Below are positions 16,288 through 24,343 of a DNA stretch of 64,000 nt, piece after piece. This stretch comes from Bacteroidota bacterium. Lineage in GTDB: Bacteria > Bacteroidota > Bacteroidia > AKYH767-A > 2013-40CM-41-45. The notes beneath the pieces are model-generated. The model was given only the letters and a program-made list of their open reading frames with translations. It ran no database searches and had not been told where the DNA came from. How positions within the stretch are numbered: position 1 is the stretch's first letter; each line of letters opens with the position of its first letter. The stretch spans positions 1 through 64,000 of the forward strand of contig SHNE01000010.1 in NCBI GenBank assembly GCA_004295015.1, read 5' to 3'. Made by a program: the position numbers and the translations under genes.

Positions 16288-18462
16288 TCACCTGTCTATT
16301 TTTCTGAATTTTAATCGCACTGAATTCCCGATGACAACCAAATCAGAAAATGCCATTGATAATGCCCCAATCATTGGACTTAGCAAACCTGCTGCTGCGA
16401 TTGGAATCGTAAGTACGTTATAAAAGAATGCCCAGAACAGGTTTTGTCTGATGGTTTGATATGTTTTTCTTCCAATGGATAATGCTTGAATCAGAATACT
16501 TAAATCCTGTTGTTGTAAAAGAATGACCTGTGCACTTTGCATCGCAACAGCTGTTGCATTGCTTAATGATATGCCTATGGTTGCTTTGGCCAGGGCAGGA
16601 GCATCGTTTATTCCATCTCCAATCATAGCTGTAGGCGATTCCTTACTCAACTTTTGAATCAATGCTAATTTTTGTGCGGGTAGTTGCTCACTGAACACTT
16701 CAGTGATTCCAGTCTCCCGGGCAACTCTCTGACACACTTCATCCCGGTCTCCGCTTAACATAATTACTCTCAGTCCTTGAGCTTTTAGTTTTGCTATCGT
16801 TTCCTTTGTTCCTTTCTTAATTTCATCGCTGAGATCAACCGTGGCAATGAGCTTGTTGTTTTTCAGAATATAGATGGCATGAGAATTATCTGTGTGAAAA
16901 TGTCTTACCATTTTATATGAACCGGCACTGTAGAGGTTTCCTTTGTCGTCCTCAGCATTTATTCCAATCCCCTTGTCTTCTTTGACTTCCTTCCAGCGAA
17001 GCTGATTCGAGTCATCGGCATAATCTTTCAGTTCTTCAGTTAAGGATTGTGCAATCGGGTGAGATGAGTGTTGTTCCAATGAATGCAGAATTTTTTTTAT
17101 TTCATTTTCATCACCTTCCAAAACCTTGAACTGACTAATCTTAAATCGCCCTGTGGTAAGAGTACCTGTTTTATCAAATACGATGGTCTTTAACCCGGTA
17201 AACTGTTCGAGTGTACTTCCGCCTTTGATTAAAATGCCATGATGTGCCGCTCTGCCGAGGCCTACCATAACAGCAGTAGGAGTAGCGAGGCCCATCGCGC
17301 AGGGGCAAGAAACGACGAGAACGGCAATCGCACTCATTAATGCTTTTTGTGCAGGAATGTCAATGAAAAAGTAGCCGACTATAAAAGTCAAGGTACTAAT
17401 CGCAATGACAGCAGGAACAAAAATGGCGCTTATCCGGTCACCCAGTTTTTGAATCTCAGGCTTGCTGTGTTGAGCATCCTTAACCAATTGAATAATCTGC
17501 GACAGAGTTGTATCTGCACCAACTCTTTCGGCCTTCATATAAATGCTACCCGATTCGAGTAAAGTTCCACCCGTCAGCTGATCATCTTGTTCTTTACTTA
17601 CAGGTAAGCTTTCCCCACTGATTATGGATTCGTTTATCAAGGCATCTCCTTTCAATACAATACCATCAACCGGAATTTTATCACCGGTATTTACAAGAAG
17701 GATATCGCCTTTTTTTACTTCGTGTATATCTGTATCTATAATTCGCTCATTACCGTTTTCAGTGACTACTAATTTGGCCCTGTTAGGCTGGAGTTTGCTC
17801 AAGTCATGTATCGCAGTCGTTGTTTGTCGCACTGATCTTTGCTCAATAAGATTACCCAACAAAACCAATGTGATTATCGTTGCTGCAGTTTCGAAGAATA
17901 AATAATTATGAATCTCATGCGATCCCTGAAATTGAAACATTCCGATGAGACTGTAAATGAATGCTGCACTAGAGCCTATCGTAATAAGCACATCCATGTT
18001 TGGAAAGCCTGCCTTAAGTGAACTCCAAGCGCTTTTTCCAAAATGGCTCCATCCAATCAACATCACGGGAGTGCAAAGTATTAATTGAAAATAAGCATTG
18101 TGGAGTAGAGGATATGCAAGGAACATATGCATCAACAAAGGCAAGCTGAACAATGCTGACCAATAAAATTTTATTTTTGTTGAGTTTGATTTTGAATGAG
18201 TGTTATGCGCATGTGGTTCAGTAACGGAGCCGGCTTTTGATTTATCAGATCGTTGAGTGACATGATAACCCAGATCATGAATTTTCTCTACAGCCTTGTC
18301 TATCGACTCGGGAGAAACAAGTTCAAAGGTCACCTCACCGCTGGCGAAATTTACATTCACGTTTTCTAATCCGTTTTTCTGCAAGGAGCGTGAAATAGTC
18401 TGCGCGCAATTGGCACAATCCATCCCTTCAACTTGTAGCAATATTTTACTTTCTGTTGCCAT
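16288..18462 (-). CDS. copA: Copper-translocating P1B-type ATPase
   Basis: A 724-residue P1B ATPase. It has one N-terminal heavy-metal domain (GMDCANC, C16 and C19), a His-rich linker (EPHAHNTHSK), the CPC ion-binding motif (386-388), DKTGTLT phosphorylation site (D430), SSHPIA and the GDGINDAPAL hinge. It exports Cu(+) from the cytosol. TM7 keeps the YN pair (681-682). In TM8 the usual MxxSS reads MAFSD (703-707), so the second Ser is Asp. The actuator motif is SGES rather than TGES. The start at 18462 is supported by the N-terminal HMA domain and a -7 box only five bases upstream. Confidence 0.93.
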   Translation of the reverse strand: MATESKILLQVEGMDCANCAQTISRSLQKNGLENVNVNFASGEVTFELVSPESIDKAVEKIHDLGYHVTQRSDKSKAGSVTEPHAHNTHSKSNSTKIKFYWSALFSLPLLMHMFLAYPLLHNAYFQLILCTPVMLIGWSHFGKSAWSSLKAGFPNMDVLITIGSSAAFIYSLIGMFQFQGSHEIHNYLFFETAATIITLVLLGNLIEQRSVRQTTTAIHDLSKLQPNRAKLVVTENGNERIIDTDIHEVKKGDILLVNTGDKIPVDGIVLKGDALINESIISGESLPVSKEQDDQLTGGTLLESGSIYMKAERVGADTTLSQIIQLVKDAQHSKPEIQKLGDRISAIFVPAVIAISTLTFIVGYFFIDIPAQKALMSAIAVLVVSCPCAMGLATPTAVMVGLGRAAHHGILIKGGSTLEQFTGLKTIVFDKTGTLTTGRFKISQFKVLEGDENEIKKILHSLEQHSSHPIAQSLTEELKDYADDSNQLRWKEVKEDKGIGINAEDDKGNLYSAGSYKMVRHFHTDNSHAIYILKNNKLIATVDLSDEIKKGTKETIAKLKAQGLRVIMLSGDRDEVCQRVARETGITEVFSEQLPAQKLALIQKLSKESPTAMIGDGINDAPALAKATIGISLSNATAVAMQSAQVILLQQQDLSILIQALSIGRKTYQTIRQNLFWAFFYNVLTIPIAAAGLLSPMIGALSMAFSDLVVIGNSVRLKFRKIDR

Positions 18463-18467
18463 TCTTG

Positions 18468-18475
18468 CAAAGTTA
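18468..18475 (-). promoter_or_regulatory. Candidate -7 box (TAACTTTG) abutting copA start
   Basis: TAACTTTG matches TAnnTTTG and ends five bases before the copA ATG. A transcript starting about seven bases downstream would begin at or next to the start codon. The nearest TTG (18500-18502) leaves a 24-nt spacer, longer than ideal. Confidence 0.4.
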
Positions 18476-18565
18476 GTTTAATCAGAATAATCCGGTTGAC
18501 AATAATTTAACCGATTGCGTCTTTGCCGATAACATTCAAATAATGGGGGATAGGTTAAAAAAGCA

Positions 18566-18589
18566 AAAGCCCGCAATAAAGCGGGCTTT
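18566..18589 (-). terminator. Intrinsic terminator downstream of tRNA-His
   Basis: AAAGCCCGC and GCGGGCTTT form a 9-bp stem around a 6-nt loop. On the minus strand it is followed by a T-rich TTGCTTTTTT tract, one base after the tRNA 3' end. Confidence 0.88.
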
Positions 18590-18590
18590 G

Positions 18591-18665
18591 GGTGAATGAT
18601 GGGGCTCGAACCCACGACCTCCTGAACCACAATCAGGCGCTCTAACCAACTGAGCTACAATCACC
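18591..18665 (-). tRNA. tRNA-His (anticodon GTG)
   Basis: The minus strand folds as a cloverleaf: acceptor GTGATTG/CATTCAC, D-stem GCTC/GAGC, anticodon stem CCTGA/TCAGG with loop TTGTGGT (anticodon GTG), and T-loop TTCGAGC. A 5' G(-1) opposite discriminator C73 is present, the identity element of bacterial tRNA-His. The acceptor has one T-T mismatch at 5:68. CCA is not encoded. A -7/-33 promoter lies upstream and a terminator downstream, so it is a single-gene unit. Confidence 0.96.
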
Positions 18666-18694
18666 ATATAATCCGGAATTCCCGGATAGGGCTG

Positions 18695-18724
18695 CAAAAG
18701 TATTGAATTAATTCGTTTTTACAA
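18695..18724 (-). promoter_or_regulatory. Promoter of tRNA-His
   Basis: On the minus strand TTG (18722-18724) is followed after 19 nt by TACTTTTG (18695-18702), a full -33/-7 match. Transcription would start just upstream of the mature tRNA 5' end at 18665. Confidence 0.72.
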
Positions 18725-18838
18725 GCACACATGTTAAAATTCCACAATGCTGCATGAGAGCTAACAATCAATGAAGTCAAAATATGGATACTTATGAACC
18801 GGAAATTTCAATGAAAAATAGAATTTAAAAATAACAGC

Positions 18839-19369
18839 TTACTTACTCTGTGAATTCATATAGTCTTCCCAATTTGTAGTCTTATAAAAGTCTTCTGCAA
18901 AATATTTTAATATAGGTAAGAATTGTTCTGCGGTGAGATAACCGGGCACAGGTCCGATCAAATTGGATTCACCATCGAGGTATACAGAAGTAGGATAGCT
19001 CATCTTACCATTCATCATAATGGCGGCCATTTCATTTGATTTATACTCAGGTTTGTACTGGAAGTATTTGTCCTTGAAAAATATACTATCCTTGGTTTCC
19101 GCATTCAGTTTTACAGAATAGAAATGCTTATTCAGGTAGGAGGCTACGGCCGGATCAGTAAAGGTCGTAGCATCCATCTTTTTGCACCAGCCACACCAGT
19201 TGGTGTACATATCAATAAATATTTTCTTGGGATTTTTGGTATTACTTTCTACTGCATCTTCAAACTTGAGCCATTGTACAGTCTCACTTGATTTATTTTC
19301 TTGTGCCAAAGTCACAGTTGAAATAAAAACGCATAGGAATAACAAATACAGGCTTGATTTTATTTTCAT
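18839..19369 (-). CDS. Exported thioredoxin-fold protein
   Basis: A 176-residue protein with a signal peptide (MKIKSSLYLLFLCVFISTVTLA) and a thioredoxin-like domain holding the redox motif NWCGWCKKMD (C59 and C62). A later YPTSVYLDGE stretch supplies the cis-Pro. It resembles the DUF255/thioredoxin_7 proteins that reduce periplasmic disulfides. The target is unknown; a role in keeping apocytochrome or envelope thiols reduced is only a guess, as it is not next to the ccm genes. The downstream tRNA is a separate unit. Confidence 0.85.
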   Translation of the reverse strand: MKIKSSLYLLFLCVFISTVTLAQENKSSETVQWLKFEDAVESNTKNPKKIFIDMYTNWCGWCKKMDATTFTDPAVASYLNKHFYSVKLNAETKDSIFFKDKYFQYKPEYKSNEMAAIMMNGKMSYPTSVYLDGESNLIGPVPGYLTAEQFLPILKYFAEDFYKTTNWEDYMNSQSK

Positions 19370-19410
19370 TTTTTCGGATTGAGAGAGGAAGATAAGGAAT
19401 TGAGATGAAA

Positions 19411-19866
19411 TTAGTTTGAAGTTTCTTCGGTTTGTTGATGTGCTGCAACTTTATGCAAGACAGTCATTTCAAGTTGTTGAAAATTAAGGCCTTCTGCATT
19501 TTTGAATTCAAATTTCCAGGTAATACCGGCTGAATTTCTTTCCGGATGATCTTTTACTTCAAGAATGGTGACGATACAGTGGATTGGCATTCCTGCATAA
19601 ATGGGTTTAAGAAAAAACCAATTGTTCACGGATAAGCCACATAGAACGCTGTTTCCAAATTTTGGGATCCAATGCTTTATATGGAAATAATCGAATGCCT
19701 GCTTTCCACTTGCCACGAGTGCCTTGAAAAGGTGCTTCTTCGCAGCTTCCTTATCAGTATGAAATTCGAGAGGGTCATTTTTAAGAGCGTAGCTGATGAT
19801 GTCTTGCTCTGAGAAAATGACAGTGCCGAAGTCGAATGTGACTCCGGCACTGAATAGGTTTTGCAT
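19411..19866 (-). CDS. Hotdog-fold MaoC-like dehydratase/thioesterase-like protein
   Basis: A 151-residue protein that looks like a single MaoC-type hotdog domain. An early helix carries ISYALKNDPLEFHTDKEAA, resembling the D/N-x-x-x-x-H catalytic pattern of (R)-specific enoyl hydratases. Later strands include FFLKPIYAGMPIHCIVTILEV, where the family has a P-Y/V-x-G-D turn. It probably acts on an acyl-CoA or acyl-ACP in the cytosol. It lies 41 bp upstream of the thioredoxin gene and 25 bp after the peptide transporter on the same strand. Confidence 0.65.
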   Translation of the reverse strand: MQNLFSAGVTFDFGTVIFSEQDIISYALKNDPLEFHTDKEAAKKHLFKALVASGKQAFDYFHIKHWIPKFGNSVLCGLSVNNWFFLKPIYAGMPIHCIVTILEVKDHPERNSAGITWKFEFKNAEGLNFQQLEMTVLHKVAAHQQTEETSN

Positions 19867-19891
19867 GTTAATTTATTTTTTGCGGTAAGTA

Positions 19892-21454
19892 TTAATGAAC
19901 ACCGTGCATCATCTTCACCAGCTTTTTATAAATCAGTATTAAGATTGCTGCTGCAACTCCGCTCATGATAATGAATATCATAAAGAATTTGTAGAGGTTG
20001 GTAATCTCAAATCCAAAGAGTGAAGGATAAACTACCGGTCCTGCTGCAAGTTCGGCCGCTCCCGGAGGAATTAATGAACTCAAGGTGCCTGCCAATTTGT
20101 TGGCCGCCGCATTCGCCAGAAACCACGTTCCCATTAACAAGGAGGCGAAACGCAGTGGGGCAAGTTTAGATACCATTGAAAGTCCAATTGGTGAAAGACA
20201 AAGTTCGCCCATAGTATGCAGTACATATAATCCGATTAACCACCACATCGATATTTTGGTAGCAGCGTCAACACCACTCACTCCAAAAGTGATTACGACA
20301 TAACCAAGACACAGTAGTATTAGTCCTATGGCCATCTTCAAAGGAGAGGAGGGTTCCATTTTTTTCTTACCCAGGCCAATCCACAACATACTAAACAATG
20401 GTGCCAGCAATATTATTCCCAATGGATTAATTGATTGAAACCATGATGCCGGCATTTCCCAACCTCCGATATGCCTTTCGGTTTGTTGATCAGCAAACAG
20501 CGTTAAAGATGCTCCTGCTTGTTCAAAAGCACTCCAAAAGAAGATCACAAAGAAGGCAAGAATGAAAATAACCCATATTCTCTGCGTCTCATTTTTTGTT
20601 AGTGATCCGTCGGTAATGATAAGAGCAGGTACTGCAATGGCAGATGCAAATATCAATGAACCTATAAGATCCTGGCCTAGAAAATTATTGAACACATAAA
20701 CAAGTGCCATTCCCATACCAAGGATGAATAGCAATTTATTCATATTGGTCTTTGGCGCAGCTGCCTTGTTTTGGATTTTTTGTTCTGCAGTAGTGTAATG
20801 TCCGGGTGGTAAACCAACCGGCTGGCCGGCAGGGTCGACAAGATATTTATTCTTCAATAGTTCAAAGGTGACAACACTAATTATCATTCCGACTCCTGCA
20901 GCAAGAAACCCCCATTTGAAATCGTTTATGTCACCTGTATCGCCTAAGCCACCACAGACCAAAGGAGAGAAAAAAGCCCCAAGATTAATACCCATATAAA
21001 AGATCGTAAAGGCACCGTCTACCCGTGAATCATCCTTGGTATACAATTGGCCAACCATTGTGGAGATATTTGGTTTGAAAAAACCGTTCCCGATAATCAA
21101 CATCGTTAGTCCTGCCATCATCATCATATTCGATGTACTCGCACCGAGAGAACTTGCACATAAAAACATCAAGAATTGTCCAAGAGCCATCATTAATCCA
21201 CCAATCAATATACTTCTTCGGTTACCCCAGTACCTGTCACTGATGTATCCTCCAATAAGTGGTGTGAGATAAACTAGTCCTGTATAGCTTCCATAAATAT
21301 TGGAAGCATCTTTCCCACTGAAAAGCATTGCTTTTGTGAGAAATAATACGAAGATGGCGCGCATACCGTAGTAGCTGAAGCGCTCCCACATTTCTGTGAC
21401 GAAGAGAACATAAAGTCCTTTTGGATGTCCGGTCTGAACCGAGGGTGTATTCAT
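19892..21454 (-). CDS. Proton-dependent oligopeptide transporter (POT/PTR family)
   Basis: A 520-residue protein with about fourteen helices. TEMWERFSYYGMRAI near the N-terminus contains the ExxERFxYYG signature of proton-coupled peptide transporters, and GFFKPNISTMVGQLY and FTIFYMGINLGAFFSPL are the two PTR2 signatures. It imports di- and tripeptides with protons across the inner membrane. I chose the ATG at 21454, which begins shortly before the TEMWERF motif. A frame open to 21571 would add 39 residues unlike the family. Confidence 0.92.
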   Translation of the reverse strand: MNTPSVQTGHPKGLYVLFVTEMWERFSYYGMRAIFVLFLTKAMLFSGKDASNIYGSYTGLVYLTPLIGGYISDRYWGNRRSILIGGLMMALGQFLMFLCASSLGASTSNMMMMAGLTMLIIGNGFFKPNISTMVGQLYTKDDSRVDGAFTIFYMGINLGAFFSPLVCGGLGDTGDINDFKWGFLAAGVGMIISVVTFELLKNKYLVDPAGQPVGLPPGHYTTAEQKIQNKAAAPKTNMNKLLFILGMGMALVYVFNNFLGQDLIGSLIFASAIAVPALIITDGSLTKNETQRIWVIFILAFFVIFFWSAFEQAGASLTLFADQQTERHIGGWEMPASWFQSINPLGIILLAPLFSMLWIGLGKKKMEPSSPLKMAIGLILLCLGYVVITFGVSGVDAATKISMWWLIGLYVLHTMGELCLSPIGLSMVSKLAPLRFASLLMGTWFLANAAANKLAGTLSSLIPPGAAELAAGPVVYPSLFGFEITNLYKFFMIFIIMSGVAAAILILIYKKLVKMMHGVH

Positions 21455-21606
21455 AAGTTTTGAAATTTTGCAGCACGCAATGTAATAAAATTTTAAACCG
21501 TCAACCGTCAAAATGATCTTGTGGCAGGATCTTGAAAAACAATAGAATATTGACGTTTTCGTTAAAAGCATGTAAAAGATGGAATCTCAAGACTATATTT
21601 GCAGGA

Positions 21607-22335
21607 ATGAAAAAGGCCATATTCTACATCATTATTTTAAACCTGATTTTAAGTGCCGGAAATACGAGCGCTCAGACCTACCAGGTTTTTAAAGGGGATA
21701 CCATTAACCGACTCGACAAGAATAAGGCAAAGCAAGGACTGTGGCGGAAGTATTTTGCAAGCGATTCATTGTTCTCAGAAGGGGTTTATGAAAATAATAT
21801 TCCTGTTGGAACTTTTCATACTTACCATAAGAATGGAAGGGTGCAGGGTGAACTTATTTATCGTGGCAAGTCTAAAGTGGCTGATGCAAAAATATTCTCA
21901 CAAGATGGAGTACTGATTGCCAAAGGAAAGTATCTGAACCAAACAAAGGATAGCCTGTGGTCTTATTATGACGAGAAAGGAATTTTAACGGCTACGGATT
22001 TTTATATTAAAGGGAAAAAGGATGGTATCTCAAAAGTCTATTATCCTAATGGAACAGTATCGAGAGCGATAGCTTACAAGGATGATGTGATGTCCGGTTC
22101 CTTCGATGAATTTTTTGAATCCGGAACTAAAAAGGTTCAGGCAACCATGAAGAATGGAGTGTTTGTAGGACAGGCTTTAGTTTTTCATCCTAATGGAAAC
22201 ATTTGGCAAAAAGGCTCATATGACAAAGGACTTAAGCATGGGATTTGGATAATTTTAAAAGATAATGGGGATATTGAAAAAGAAGAACAGTATTCCAAGG
22301 GCAAGTTGCTGAATCCCAGTCCTGAAGGGGATTAG
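21607..22335 (+). CDS. Exported MORN-repeat (YwqK-like) protein
   Basis: A 242-residue protein with a signal peptide (MKKAIFYIIILNLILSAGNTSA) and at least six repeats. These have the MORN/YwqK type, for example HKNGRVQGELIY, YYPNGTVSRAIAYKDD, FFESGTKKVQATMKNG and FHPNGNIWQKGSYDKG. Such repeats form extended beta-hairpin stacks. No catalytic residues are apparent, and YwqK names in databases come from an unrelated antitoxin context. The ATG at 21607 follows a GCAGGA site and gives the clean signal peptide; the frame extends upstream to 21532 without a better start. Confidence 0.8.
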   Translation: MKKAIFYIIILNLILSAGNTSAQTYQVFKGDTINRLDKNKAKQGLWRKYFASDSLFSEGVYENNIPVGTFHTYHKNGRVQGELIYRGKSKVADAKIFSQDGVLIAKGKYLNQTKDSLWSYYDEKGILTATDFYIKGKKDGISKVYYPNGTVSRAIAYKDDVMSGSFDEFFESGTKKVQATMKNGVFVGQALVFHPNGNIWQKGSYDKGLKHGIWIILKDNGDIEKEEQYSKGKLLNPSPEGD

Positions 22336-22362
22336 TCAATTTTTTTAGCCGTTTAAAATTGG

Positions 22363-22370
22363 TATCTTTG
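22363..22370 (+). promoter_or_regulatory. Candidate -7 box (TATCTTTG) upstream of mnmA
   Basis: TATCTTTGCCGG contains a TAnnTTTG match 64 nt before the mnmA start and just after the stop of the MORN gene. No TTG lies at the ideal -33 distance; the region there is a T-run. Confidence 0.45.
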
Positions 22371-22434
22371 CCGGACTGTACATTCATAAAAGCTGATGTG
22401 CAGGATTTTAAATCAAGCTTTTCCAAAATAAACA

Positions 22435-23556
22435 ATGAGTAAAAAAGGCAGAGTCTTAATGGCTATGAGCGGAGGTATTGATAGTTCAGTAGCAGCAGTG
22501 CTATTGCACAATCAAGGCTATGAAGTTGTTGGTATGACGATGAAGACCTGGGACTATGCATCTGCCGGAGGTTCAAAAAAAGAGACAGGTTGCTGTTCGC
22601 TCGATTCAATTAATGATGCCCGTGGTATCGCAGTTGAAAAAGGCTTCCCACACTATATCATAGATATTCGCGAGGAATTTGGCAACCATGTTATTAACGA
22701 TTTTGTGGATGAATATCTCGCCGGACGAACACCGAACCCTTGTGTTAAATGCAATACCCACATCAAATGGGAAGCACTTTTAAAAAGGGCCGATATGCTG
22801 GATTGCGAGTTTATTGCAACCGGCCATTATGCCAATGTAAGAGAAGAAGGTGGCCGTTATGTCGTAAGCAAAGGCAAAGATGAATGGAAGGATCAGAGTT
22901 ATGTTCTCTGGGGTGTAAGTCAGGAATGCTTATCAAGAACAATGTTCCCTGTTGGAAATTTCCACAAAAAAGAAATCCGACAAATGGCAATGGATATGGG
23001 TTTTCATGAACTGGCTCAAAAAAATGAGTCCTATGAAATTTGTTTCATACCGGATAATGACTACCGTTCCTTTTTAAAAAGAAGGGTTGATGGAATCGAA
23101 GAGAAGCTCGATGGAGGAGACTTTATAAGTACCTCCGGGAAGTTTTTGGGAAAGCACAAAGGCTATCCATTTTATACAATTGGTCAAAGAAAAGGCCTTG
23201 AAATTGCTGTAGGTGAGCCACTATATGTCATTGATATACAGCCTAGTAATAACGTTGTGATTCTCGGTTCCTTTGAGGAACTTAAAAGGCAAGATATGTG
23301 GGTAAAAAGTACAAACTTTATCAAACTGCCTGCGTTAGACCAAGCGATTGAAGCCATTACCAGGATCCGATATAAAGATCCCGGCACCCTCAGTACTCTG
23401 GAACAATTCGGAGATTACGTGAAGGTTTCTTTTCACAAGCCGGTAAGTGCGGTAGCACCCGGTCAAAGCGCCGTATTTTATGATGGTGACGATGTGATTG
23501 GTGGTGGTTTTATCGCAAAGCATGCGCCCAATGAAATCAATGTACTTGCTTCCTAG
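22435..23556 (+). CDS. mnmA: tRNA-specific 2-thiouridylase MnmA
   Basis: A 373-residue enzyme with the PP-loop SGGIDSS (12-18), the catalytic-cysteine motif NPCVKCN (C103 and C106) and the second catalytic Cys in YEICFIPD (C203). It has the C-terminal beta-barrel with the GQRKGL segment. It thiolates U34 of the Lys, Glu and Gln tRNAs in the cytosol using persulfide sulfur and ATP. Length and motifs match the family throughout. The next gene starts inside its 3' end. Confidence 0.96.
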   Translation: MSKKGRVLMAMSGGIDSSVAAVLLHNQGYEVVGMTMKTWDYASAGGSKKETGCCSLDSINDARGIAVEKGFPHYIIDIREEFGNHVINDFVDEYLAGRTPNPCVKCNTHIKWEALLKRADMLDCEFIATGHYANVREEGGRYVVSKGKDEWKDQSYVLWGVSQECLSRTMFPVGNFHKKEIRQMAMDMGFHELAQKNESYEICFIPDNDYRSFLKRRVDGIEEKLDGGDFISTSGKFLGKHKGYPFYTIGQRKGLEIAVGEPLYVIDIQPSNNVVILGSFEELKRQDMWVKSTNFIKLPALDQAIEAITRIRYKDPGTLSTLEQFGDYVKVSFHKPVSAVAPGQSAVFYDGDDVIGGGFIAKHAPNEINVLAS

Positions 23557-24229
23557 GACATTTCTGATTTTTTCAGTTATCATCCTTTCTTTAGGCTCTT
23601 GTAAAAAGGATACCATCATTCCTGCCTCGCCATCCTATAATTATTTTCCTGTTGATATCGGACGCTGGGTCGAATATGATGTGGATTCCATTTATCACGG
23701 GGAGAATGATAATAATAATGACGATTCGGTTTACACTTTTCATTTTCAGATTCGTGAGCAGATCGATAGTACTTTTATTAATGGAGAAGGAGAGCAAACA
23801 CAAATATTGGCTCGTTATAAACGTGAGACTAGTACAGATAACTGGAATCTCATTGGCATCTGGACACAGATTCTTAATCTGAACGGAGCCTATCGTACTG
23901 AAGATAATGTGCCTTTCCATAAATTGGCTTTCCCTATCAACTCAGGAATTTCATGGGACGGAAATGCAGCGAATACACTTGATGAGGAATTGTATTATTA
24001 TGATTCATTCCATACATCTTCTACAGTCGGATCAAATAGTTTCGACTCAACGCTCACGGTGATTCAGGTTGATGAGAATAACTTTATAGAAAGAATCTAC
24101 GGAGTTGAAAAGTTTGCAGCAGGGGTTGGAATGATATTCAAACAACGTGACGATCTCGGAAAAAGAAATGGAGTAGTGGTGAAAGGACTTGAGTACAAGA
24201 TGACAATCAGTGATTATGGTCCCCGCTAA
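23531..24229 (+). CDS. Predicted lipoprotein of unknown function
   Basis: A 232-residue protein with a lipoprotein signal (hydrophobic IFSVIILSLGSC lipobox followed by KKD). The mature part begins with YNYFPVDIGRWVEYDVDSI, an opening I recall from Bacteroidota lipoproteins annotated only as hypothetical. It is rich in Asp and Asn near residues 58-64 and has no recognisable catalytic motif. I chose the ATG at 23531, which overlaps mnmA by 26 bp and gives a Lys/Arg n-region; the ATG at 23540 is an alternative. A strong palindromic terminator follows. Confidence 0.7.
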   Translation: MKSMYLLPRTFLIFSVIILSLGSCKKDTIIPASPSYNYFPVDIGRWVEYDVDSIYHGENDNNNDDSVYTFHFQIREQIDSTFINGEGEQTQILARYKRETSTDNWNLIGIWTQILNLNGAYRTEDNVPFHKLAFPINSGISWDGNAANTLDEELYYYDSFHTSSTVGSNSFDSTLTVIQVDENNFIERIYGVEKFAAGVGMIFKQRDDLGKRNGVVVKGLEYKMTISDYGPR

Positions 24230-24255
24230 ATCTTCAATTTGATTTTAACAAACAT

Positions 24256-24295
24256 AAAAGCAAAAGGCCATGATTAATCATGGCCTTTTGCTTTT
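24256..24295. terminator. Bidirectional terminator, perfect 40-nt palindrome
   Basis: The 40 bases from 24256 to 24295 read the same on both strands, with A4 at one end and T4 at the other and GGCC-containing arms. The palindrome lies between the convergent lipoprotein and GAPDH genes. Confidence 0.9.
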
Positions 24296-24343
24296 TCATA
24301 TGCACCATTCAATATTAAAATTAATACGCTGGGGATTGATTAA

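Noticed and set aside
21607..22335. Toxin-antitoxin (YwqK antitoxin)
   Set aside because: The repeats give this database name, but the protein has a signal peptide and no toxin gene is adjacent.
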